From BRHc4a sp049323755 (GTDB taxonomy: Bacteria > Bacillota > Desulfotomaculia > Desulfotomaculales > Desulfocucumaceae), in the NCBI GenBank assembly GCA_049323755.1, contig JBMOPE010000026.1, positions 186,001 to 250,000 of the forward strand: a stretch of DNA of 64,000 nt, read 5' to 3'. Under the pieces are notes generated by a model. That model was not told the origin of the DNA and ran no database searches. It saw nothing but the letters and a program-made list of their open reading frames with translations. Shown one piece after another: positions 50,548 to 57,515 of the stretch. A program made the position numbers and the translations under genes. Numbering within the stretch: position 1 is the stretch's first letter; every line of letters begins with the position of its first letter.

Positions 50548-51744
50548 TTAAGAGAGAAAGAGATCCATAAGCTTATATCCTTTTTCAATGAACAGTCCCC
50601 TGGCGGCTGCTTCCTCGCAGTATGTCATGCCCTGGTTGTTCATTTCCTGCCTGGAGTCATATATTACAAAGGGCACCGGATCGGAGGTATGGGTCATTAC
50701 GGAAATAGGGGTGGGGTGGTCCGGTAAAAGCATAAGCCTGAATTCCCCGAACTGCTCCATTTCTTTGAAAAGAGGCCCCAATACCTTCCTGTCTATTTCT
50801 TCTATCGACCTTACCTTTAACTCAGTATTTCCCTGGTGTCCAGCCTCGTCGGGCGCCTCAATATGAAGATATACAAATTCTGCGCCATTTTTAAAGGCAT
50901 TAATCGTTGCACGGGCCTTCCCTTCAAAATTTGTATGTATATTTCCTGTCGCTCCCTCTACCTCTATTACATCCATACCGGCTGCTTTTCCAATGCCCTT
51001 AATCAGATCCACTGCCGAAATTACCGCTCCGGAAAGGTTGTATTTCTCCTTAAAGCTTATCAAAGACGGGGTTTTGCCCTGTCCCCAGAACCATACGGAG
51101 TTAGCGGGCCTCTCTTTCACCGGCTGACTGTTTTCACTGTGGTTTTTCAGGAAAGCATTGCTTGCTTGCATAACCGATAAAATTTTTTCTCCACCATTGC
51201 CCCTGGGAAGATATTCTCCTATTCTTTTTCCGGAAATATCATGCGGGGGAGTCAGAATGGTATCATGAGGGCCCCCTCTCCACACCATAAGATGCCGGTA
51301 GCTTATACCCGGATAAAAGGACATGTCATTACACTTAAGGTGTTTTGAAAGGTCATTTATTAGTACTGCAGCCCTTTCGGAACTTATCTCTCCGGCGCTG
51401 TAATCAACCATTTCTTTATTTTCATAGCTGTCTTCCTCTGACAGTGTAACAAGGTTGCACCGGAAAGCGATATCATCTGCTCCCAGCTTTACCCCCATGC
51501 TGACCGCTTCCAGCGGTGCCCGTCCGGTATAGTATTTATTTGGATCATAGCCCATTACACTAAGATTTGCCACATCACTTCCGGGAGGCAGTCCTTCATC
51601 CACAGTTTTAACAAGCCCTGTTTTGCCTTTAACTGCAAGCAGGTTCATATTTGGAGTGCCTGCATACTGCAAAGGAGTCATCCCACCCAGTTCCCCGCAA
51701 TTGTAATCGGCCATTCCGTCACCCAGGATAATAAGATATTTCAT
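50548..51744 (-). CDS. apgM: Cofactor-independent phosphoglycerate mutase-like protein (possible homoserine kinase)
   Basis: This 398-residue alkaline-phosphatase-superfamily protein has the metal-binding motifs IILGDGMAD at the N-terminus, SDVANLSVMGYDP near 55-67 (nucleophile Ser), HIEAPDEAGHQG near 290 and LPDHPTP near 345. It belongs to the ApgM group. In bacteria many members have been proposed as an alternative homoserine kinase, and here it lies beside hom-thrB-lysC, although convergent. Both functions are possible and thrB is also present. The GGAGG is 14 bases before the ATG, a long spacing. Confidence 0.85.
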   Translation of the reverse strand: MKYLIILGDGMADYNCGELGGMTPLQYAGTPNMNLLAVKGKTGLVKTVDEGLPPGSDVANLSVMGYDPNKYYTGRAPLEAVSMGVKLGADDIAFRCNLVTLSEEDSYENKEMVDYSAGEISSERAAVLINDLSKHLKCNDMSFYPGISYRHLMVWRGGPHDTILTPPHDISGKRIGEYLPRGNGGEKILSVMQASNAFLKNHSENSQPVKERPANSVWFWGQGKTPSLISFKEKYNLSGAVISAVDLIKGIGKAAGMDVIEVEGATGNIHTNFEGKARATINAFKNGAEFVYLHIEAPDEAGHQGNTELKVRSIEEIDRKVLGPLFKEMEQFGEFRLMLLPDHPTPISVMTHTSDPVPFVIYDSRQEMNNQGMTYCEEAAARGLFIEKGYKLMDLFLS

Positions 51745-52168
51745 GATACCAACACAGTCCTCCAGATGAATTTTTATTAACTGATACTTCTATACCCCTT
51801 TTGGTATTTCCTCCATAATCTTATTTAACCCTAATGAGGATGAAAATTGGGGTACTTTAAAACACAAGAGAACACAGAGCACACAGAGGATTTTGAAACC
51901 CTGCCTGTAAGCTTTAAGAAATTTTTTATTATAAAGGGAACTTTTTTTATTAGCTACTTCGTTTTCAGACCTCATAGTAATGCCTGAGAGTAAATTCTCT
52001 GTGACCTCTGTAGCCTCTGTGGTTCATAAAAATGACCTGCAATTGCCACATACTTGTGCTTAAAAAATTTCTTTATATTGATTTGAAATAATGATAAAAA
52101 TATGGGAAAATAGGTTTGCTGTTTAAAGTTACGAACATATTAAAAATTCTTTTCCATGGGGGAAATTC
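51745..52168. other. Gene-less stretch with inverted nonamer repeats
   Basis: No supported gene. Bases 51862-51890 (CACAGAG-rich) and 51997-52024 (CTCTGTG-rich: CTCTGTGAC, CTCTGTAGC, CTCTGTGGT) are inverted relatives flanking about 105 bases. The arrangement looks like a non-autonomous repeat element. A 61-residue open frame on the minus strand (51790-51975) arises from it and is not called. Confidence 0.45.
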
Positions 52169-53533
52169 GTGAATACAAGATCCTATCATATAATAACTTT
52201 TGGATGCCAGATGAATGAAAGCGATTCCGAAAAAATGGAAGGCATTATGGAAAGCCTTGGATACACCGGGGCAGAAGTGGCTGAAGAGGCTGATGTTATC
52301 CTGATTAACACATGCTGTGTGAGGGAAACCGCTGAAAATAAGGTTTTTGGACTATTGGGCCGGCTTAGGAAAATAAAAGAAAAAAAACCCGGACTGATAA
52401 TAGGTATCGGCGGGTGCATGACCCAGGTGGAGGAAACGGCTGCCCATATAAAAAAGCGCTACCCCTATGTGAACTTTGTTTTTGGAACCGGCAGCATGCA
52501 CCTTCTTCCCGAATACCTGGATCATGCTTTGAGAAATGAAAAAACCCTTGTCAGCTGCCGGACGCCAGAGGGTATATATGAAGGTGTTCCCATTAAGAGG
52601 CAGGACGGCCTTAAGGCATGGATACCTGTAATGTACGGCTGCAATAACTTTTGCACCTACTGCATAGTCCCACATGTAAGGGGCCGTGAAAGAAGCAGAA
52701 GCCCGGAAGATATTATTAAAGAGGTTGAAGAGCTTGTTTCCAATGGCTATAAAGAGGTGACCCTGCTCGGTCAAAATGTAAACTCCTATGGCAATGACAC
52801 GGGAAGGGGATATGGCTTCGGTGATCTTCTTCTGGATTTAAATAAAACAAACGGACTTTTAAGAATAAGGTTCATGACCTCTCACCCCAAAGACTTTAAA
52901 ATAAGCCTTATTGAAAAGATAAAAAGCGCTGATAAGGTTTGCGAGCACTTTCATATTCCGGTTCAGTCGGGCAGCGACAGCATTTTAAAAGCCATGAACA
53001 GAGGCTATGACAGGAAATACTACCTGAGCCTGATAAGCAGTATAAGGGGAAATATCGCCGGAGCCTCAATTACCTCGGATATAATGGTAGGATTTCCCGG
53101 CGAAACCGAAGAGGACTTCAACGACACAATGGATGTAGTGGAAAGAGTAGGGTATGATTCTGTTTACACCTTTGTATACAACATAAGGACCGGCACCCCC
53201 GCTGAAAAAATGGCGGGCCAGGTTCCTGAAGAGGTGAAAACAAGAAGAATTGAGGCCCTTATTAAAAGACAAAACGAAATAACAGTAAAAAGAAATATGG
53301 AAGAGCTGGGAAATGTCCACCAGGTTCTGGTGGAGGGTCCCAGTAAAGCCGACAGAGATATGCTTACCGGCAGAACCAGGACAAACAAGCTGGTTATTTT
53401 CCCCGGTAAAGGTCACAAAAAGGGGGAACTTGTTTATATAAAGATTATTGGGGGTACTCTTACACACCTTAAGGGCGAGGAAGACAAAGGGAACATATGC
53501 CCCTGCGGGGACAAAAATAATACGGAGGTGTAA
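52169..53533 (+). CDS. miaB: tRNA-2-methylthio-N6-dimethylallyladenosine synthase
   Basis: MiaB adds a methylthio group to A37 of tRNAs reading UNN codons. The UPF0004 domain cysteines are in TFGCQMNESDSEK (C13), INTCCVRETAENK (near 49) and GGCMTQ (near 83). The radical SAM cluster CNNFCTYCIVPHVRGRERSR (shown as CNNFCTYC near 158) and a C-terminal TRAM domain complete 454 residues. The GTG start follows GGGGGAAA. It precedes a YlbF-like gene, as in Bacillus. Confidence 0.95.
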   Translation: MNTRSYHIITFGCQMNESDSEKMEGIMESLGYTGAEVAEEADVILINTCCVRETAENKVFGLLGRLRKIKEKKPGLIIGIGGCMTQVEETAAHIKKRYPYVNFVFGTGSMHLLPEYLDHALRNEKTLVSCRTPEGIYEGVPIKRQDGLKAWIPVMYGCNNFCTYCIVPHVRGRERSRSPEDIIKEVEELVSNGYKEVTLLGQNVNSYGNDTGRGYGFGDLLLDLNKTNGLLRIRFMTSHPKDFKISLIEKIKSADKVCEHFHIPVQSGSDSILKAMNRGYDRKYYLSLISSIRGNIAGASITSDIMVGFPGETEEDFNDTMDVVERVGYDSVYTFVYNIRTGTPAEKMAGQVPEEVKTRRIEALIKRQNEITVKRNMEELGNVHQVLVEGPSKADRDMLTGRTRTNKLVIFPGKGHKKGELVYIKIIGGTLTHLKGEEDKGNICPCGDKNNTEV

Positions 53534-53535
53534 AT

Positions 53536-53934
53536 ATGTCTATACTGGAGAAGGCGAGGGAGCTAGGTGAGGAAATAGCCTCATCAATAGAAATCCAGCA
53601 AATGAGAGATGCTGAGATAGCTATGATGAATAACCAGGAGGCACGGAATCTTGTTGAGGAATTTAACGAAAAGCAGCGAAAATACCTGGACATGAAAGCA
53701 CAGGGAGTTACCCTTACCGATGGTCAGATAAAAGAGGTGGAGGAACTTGAAAAGAGAGTTATGGATAACCCCTTGATATTGGACTTTTTCCGCAAACAGC
53801 AAAATTTTGAGCGAATTATTGAGCAAATCAATGAGATAATAAGCAGTGCCATTGCCGGAGGCAGCAGCGGCTGTGAGGGAGATTGCTCCGACGACTGCTG
53901 CAGCTCATGCAGCAGCTGCGGCACCGGCCATTAA
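53536..53934 (+). CDS. YlbF/YmcA family protein with a cysteine-rich C-terminus
   Basis: This 132-residue protein has the all-helical YlbF/YmcA (Com_YlbF) fold: about 105 residues of helix (SILEKARELGEEI, EFNEKQRKYLDMKAQG, FFRKQQNFERIIEQINEII). The tail CEGDCSDDCCSSCSSCG holds seven cysteines and may bind a metal cluster. In Bacillus the YlbF-YmcA-YaaT complex carries iron-sulfur clusters and promotes RNA processing by RNase Y. It follows miaB by 2 bases. Confidence 0.85.
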   Translation: MSILEKARELGEEIASSIEIQQMRDAEIAMMNNQEARNLVEEFNEKQRKYLDMKAQGVTLTDGQIKEVEELEKRVMDNPLILDFFRKQQNFERIIEQINEIISSAIAGGSSGCEGDCSDDCCSSCSSCGTGH

Positions 53935-53964
53935 CTTTAAAAAGCAAAATCACCTGTTTATGTG

Positions 53965-53989
53965 GGACAACCGTATGGTTGTCCTTTTT
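53965..53989 (+). terminator. Terminator after the miaB-ylbF-like unit
   Basis: A perfect 8-bp stem GGACAACC / GGTTGTCC around GTAT is followed by TTTTTA. Confidence 0.8.
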
Positions 53990-54424
53990 ATAGTACCTTC
54001 GTATTAGTCTCTTGGATTAATTCTCAGGGATGAGTTCTCGGTATTAGAAAAATTTAATTATTAGAATTCTAAAAAAATATTTACCATAATATCATTCTAT
54101 AGAAGGATGTTTTTGGTTTGTAATATTAGTAAAATTATATAAAGTTAGAAACATATCTTACCACAAACCATTATTTTATGCCTCTCCACACCTTTTACCG
54201 AGATAAATCTTTGTATTTCTCTTAATTCCACCTATAGGATATGCCTTCATTTATAAAATCCAGTAATAATTTGTTAAAGTTGTGAGGTGAATTTGGAATT
54301 AATTCGACTTGAGTTTTTTCAATATTTGCAATTGTCATACTTTATCTTTTGCACCCTATCCTATCTATTAATCAACGAGTTATTTTTGGGAAGCTGGGAT
54401 ATAAAAATTTAAGGAGGAAAAAAA
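53990..54424. other. AT-rich gene-less stretch, with a possible minus-strand remnant
   Basis: Clearly more AT-rich than the surrounding coding DNA. A 38-codon minus-strand frame (54222-54338) encodes a protein-like sequence (IEKTQVELIPNSPHNFNKL, then INEGISYRWN) without a good ribosome binding site. It could be the end of a decayed gene. A strong AAGGAGG lies at its right edge for the next gene. Confidence 0.35.
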
Positions 54425-55252
54425 ATGACAGGTGTATTCAACATCAACAGGCGCAGGTTTGGCCTGGCAGGAGGTATTGGGTTTACCGCCCTCATGGTGG
54501 TCCTGGCAACCCTGCTAATGACAGGAGCCATTTTCGCCAGCCTTCCGCTGGCAGGCATCGGCGGCTTTGTAGTAAGCGCCGACTACATCACTGGCAGCGG
54601 CTTTGAACTTATCACCAATTTTGCCGACACAAACCTCGGCAGCACCACCGCAACCGCAACAAGTAAAACACATAATAAAAACGGATTTTACCCCGAGGCC
54701 CAGATTATGATGGATGGAGTAAAGATTTACGGCCTGGAGCTCTCCAAGTTAATCGATACCAGGCCATTCCAGCATTCTTCCTATGGCCTTCCCACCAACA
54801 TAGACTATGTAAGAATAATGATAACAGCCGATGAAGGTGACTACGCTGCCGGAAATCCCGGCGCCGACGGCACAGGCCTTGTTATGAACGCCACCCGCGT
54901 CGAGGCAGGGGAAATCACACTTAACACAATGCTTTTGGATGAGAACATGAAGGTTGGAGATGACGGCACATACGATTTCACCACCGACCACCTGACAAAA
55001 GCCACTGATTCCGGAAACGTCACTATTGACGATAACGACACCGTTCCCGTCGGCATGAAGGCCAGCACTGTTATAATCACCAACCCGGATATTAATGGCC
55101 ACTACATGACAGTAGACAGAATGACTCTTAAGGGAATGCAGCTGTGGGTCCAGTTGTTTGACGAGACCGACGTACAGCTCGATCCCGCTGCTGAAGCAGC
55201 AACCCAAGGGTTTGCTCCCGAGCCCTGGCCTGTAAACAGCAATATGAACTAG
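54425..55252 (+). CDS. Envelope protein resembling actinobacterial DUF6230
   Basis: The 275-residue protein starts with NRRRFGLAGG, a transmembrane segment (FTALMVVLATLLMTGAIFA, about residues 18-36) and FVVSADYITGSGFELITNFAD. This is the same order as in DUF6230 proteins of actinobacteria (basic, one helix, then 'VSADxLxGxGF'). The rest is beta-rich with many Asp/Thr residues (TIDDNDTVPVGMKASTVII). It is probably membrane-anchored with the C-terminal part outside. AAGGAGG precedes the ATG. It is the first of a cluster with a DUF6114-like gene. Confidence 0.65.
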   Translation: MTGVFNINRRRFGLAGGIGFTALMVVLATLLMTGAIFASLPLAGIGGFVVSADYITGSGFELITNFADTNLGSTTATATSKTHNKNGFYPEAQIMMDGVKIYGLELSKLIDTRPFQHSSYGLPTNIDYVRIMITADEGDYAAGNPGADGTGLVMNATRVEAGEITLNTMLLDENMKVGDDGTYDFTTDHLTKATDSGNVTIDDNDTVPVGMKASTVIITNPDINGHYMTVDRMTLKGMQLWVQLFDETDVQLDPAAEAATQGFAPEPWPVNSNMN

Positions 55253-55267
55253 TTTAAAAAGCATATA

Positions 55268-55303
55268 AAAAAAAGGGAAAGTCCCAGCTTCCCCTTTTTT
55301 AAG
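55268..55303 (+). terminator. Hairpin between the DUF6230-like and DUF6114-like genes
   Basis: AAAAAAGGGAA and TTCCCCTTTTTT form an imperfect stem around AGTCCCAGC. It may lower expression of the downstream genes. Confidence 0.6.
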
Positions 55304-55315
55304 GAGGAATTTAAT

Positions 55316-56269
55316 TTGATTAAGCTAAAGCTAAGAGAAAAAATCAGTTTTCAGCTTTGTATTATAGGAATGTGGAGCGGCGCCTACTACGGCTATTCTT
55401 TATCAAAGGGGAAATTTCTGCCGACAGCAGCCTGTGCTGCTGCAGGGCTTATACTTCTTGGCTGTATATTTAACCTCCTTTATAAAAGGCAGTCAAGCAA
55501 TATTCAAACCCGTATAAAGTTCGCCCTTCCCGGACTGCTTATAGGTTTCTTTTTTGGAGGCGCACAGCTTTCAAACATGGGCTATGAAAACATCACACTG
55601 CAATACGCGGGAGGTATGTTCATAGCCTTGGCCTGGTCCGCGGTGATGGGTCTGCTGGTCGGCGGCTTTGTTATACGAATGAAAGAAAAAGACAGGTACC
55701 TTTCATACAGGCTGGAAACATTATGGGTGTTTTTTATGGGGCTTTTCGGAACCCTCCTAGGCCAGTACATTACTTTTTTGATTAAGAACAGGGTTATCCC
55801 GCTTCCCCTGCCGGAAAGCTGGACCATCGCCGCATATGGTACATCGATAACCTTTATACTATGGCTTTTGTTTTCACTTCCCCTGGGCTTCATGTTCGCC
55901 GCCAACCGCACCAGGCCTGTAGTGGGAGGAGTTATGACCCTTTTCGGCGGCCTGATGGTGCTCTGGATTGGTCTTAACCTGGCCCCCATACTTTTTGCGC
56001 CTAAAAGCGGACTTTACTGGTCCGGGCTGGTGATAGGCCTTTCCATGTGCACAATTTCAATATTTGCCATGGCGTACCCCAGGTCACATGTGCCCATCGG
56101 GGCGATAACCATTATACTCTCCATTCTTTCTATTATAGGCGCCGGCGGTGGGCTTATAATAGGATGCCTTAGCGGAATTTTAGGAGGGTCTCTTATGGTT
56201 GGCTGGGATGGCCTGAAGCAGGAAGCGCCAGTTGGGCAGGATGCAGTCACTCCGCAGCTGCCTGCCTAG
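55316..56269 (+). CDS. Polytopic membrane protein with C-terminal DUF6114-like domain
   Basis: A 317-residue membrane protein with about eight hydrophobic segments. The C-terminal third (RPVVGGVMTLFGGLMVLWIGL, with IGAGGGLIIGCLSGILGGSLMVGW at about 273-296) has the glycine-rich helix pattern of DUF6114 in actinobacteria. An N-terminal region of about 190 residues is additional. The start is a TTG after AAGGAGG. It follows the DUF6230-like gene, as the two domains do in actinobacteria. Function unknown. Confidence 0.65.
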   Translation: MIKLKLREKISFQLCIIGMWSGAYYGYSLSKGKFLPTAACAAAGLILLGCIFNLLYKRQSSNIQTRIKFALPGLLIGFFFGGAQLSNMGYENITLQYAGGMFIALAWSAVMGLLVGGFVIRMKEKDRYLSYRLETLWVFFMGLFGTLLGQYITFLIKNRVIPLPLPESWTIAAYGTSITFILWLLFSLPLGFMFAANRTRPVVGGVMTLFGGLMVLWIGLNLAPILFAPKSGLYWSGLVIGLSMCTISIFAMAYPRSHVPIGAITIILSILSIIGAGGGLIIGCLSGILGGSLMVGWDGLKQEAPVGQDAVTPQLPA

Positions 56270-56324
56270 CCGTGCTCTTTCTTTATCCGGCAAAAATAAC
56301 TGTAGACTGCGGAAGGGTGGCGTT

Positions 56325-57428
56325 ATGCTGAACAGCAATGTAAAAACAAGGCAATTAATCGCCAGGATTCTGGTTTTTAGTGTAATCTGTCTGCTTGCAG
56401 GCACTTTATTGGCCTTTGTAGTGCCCTCGCTGGCCGACGCAGAGCCCGGCGCCCAGGCAGTCAGCGGTGCGGAAGGAACATCGCCGGACAGCACAGGCCC
56501 GGGCGGGGGGCAGGCGGCTGAAGCAGGCGGGCAGACTTCGGGCACTGCCACTGACGGCTCTGATTCCGCACCCACAGGCGGCGCAGAGCCCGGTGTCCAG
56601 TCCGGCGATCCTTCAGCAGGCAGCACAGAAGGCAATACAGATTCAGGCACCCCTGCACAGGACCCCGGGGATTCCACCCAGCCTGCCGGAGAACCCGTAC
56701 CGGACGATCAATCCGGGCTGCCTCCGGAGGAGGAAACAGGTCCGGCGCCGGCAGACCCGGACCCTGCCACGGAGCCTGCCACCGAAGAAGCGCCCTCTGG
56801 AGATTCCGGGGAAAGCAGTGGCGGTGAAGCGCCTCTTGAGCCGGAACAGACGCTGTCGGATTTTTACGCCGCAGAGTATAATGCAGTCATAACAGGCACT
56901 GGAACCTTTGATTTTCCCAATGATACCTCGGCCGGAGGATTTGTATTGGAATTTGAATACCTGTACAGCTATTTTTTTAATGCCGCAGACACTGGTGAGT
57001 CAAAGGCCGAGGTTAGTTTTTTCAACGTATCTCCCCTAAATGGCTTTCGATTTTTTAAAAATCTGCACGACCCGGCTTTCGGCAACTATTCCTGGGTAAT
57101 ATCCGCCAGTAATGCATATACTTTAGGCTCTGAATTAAAAATATATACACCCGAGATGTATTCCCACTCATTAACAGACAGAACCATAGATGAAACAGAA
57201 ACTTATATACCGGTGGAGTTTCCTCCGGATTTCTGGACTACTGAGCCTGAGACCGACCTTGTGGCCCTATTATATAACAATGGCCGTGATGGGAGCCCCG
57301 TTCCTGAATTGGAAGGCTCCGGCATAAAATTTAACACACACAGATTACGCGCTTCCCAGATTACATTAAATAATTTCGTTTTTTCTGTGGAACCAGGGCA
57401 CCAGTCAACCGAAGTTGTAATGCCCTGA
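56325..57428 (+). CDS. Exported protein with a long Pro/Gly/Ser/Glu-rich linker
   Basis: From the ATG at 56325 (GGAAGGGTGG upstream) the 367-residue product has a signal peptide or anchor (QLIARILVFSVICLLAGTLLAF), a low-complexity, acidic linker of about 150 residues (PGAQAVSGAEGTSPDS, TEPATEEAPSGDSGESSGG) and a C-terminal beta-rich domain (about 190-367: FVLEFEYLYSYFFNAAD). The linker's GC-rich DNA differs from the AT-rich neighbourhood. It is probably anchored at the cell surface and may work with the two upstream genes. No family is recognised. Confidence 0.65.
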   Translation: MLNSNVKTRQLIARILVFSVICLLAGTLLAFVVPSLADAEPGAQAVSGAEGTSPDSTGPGGGQAAEAGGQTSGTATDGSDSAPTGGAEPGVQSGDPSAGSTEGNTDSGTPAQDPGDSTQPAGEPVPDDQSGLPPEEETGPAPADPDPATEPATEEAPSGDSGESSGGEAPLEPEQTLSDFYAAEYNAVITGTGTFDFPNDTSAGGFVLEFEYLYSYFFNAADTGESKAEVSFFNVSPLNGFRFFKNLHDPAFGNYSWVISASNAYTLGSELKIYTPEMYSHSLTDRTIDETETYIPVEFPPDFWTTEPETDLVALLYNNGRDGSPVPELEGSGIKFNTHRLRASQITLNNFVFSVEPGHQSTEVVMP

Positions 57429-57442
57429 GCTTTAAATCACTC

Positions 57443-57473
57443 ACCCCGGCACATTCCGGGGTTTTCCTTTTTT
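57443..57473 (+). terminator. Terminator of the envelope cluster
   Basis: CCCCGG / CCGGGG with loop CACATT followed by TTTTCCTTTTTT. Confidence 0.75.
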
Positions 57474-57515
57474 AAGATATTTTATTGTGATATAATGTTT
57501 CGGGGAGGGCTGTAG

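Noticed and set aside
51790..51975. A 61-codon minus-strand frame rich in Leu/Cys (ILCVLCVLLCF)
   Set aside because: It arises from the CACAGAG-type repeat and lacks a ribosome binding site.
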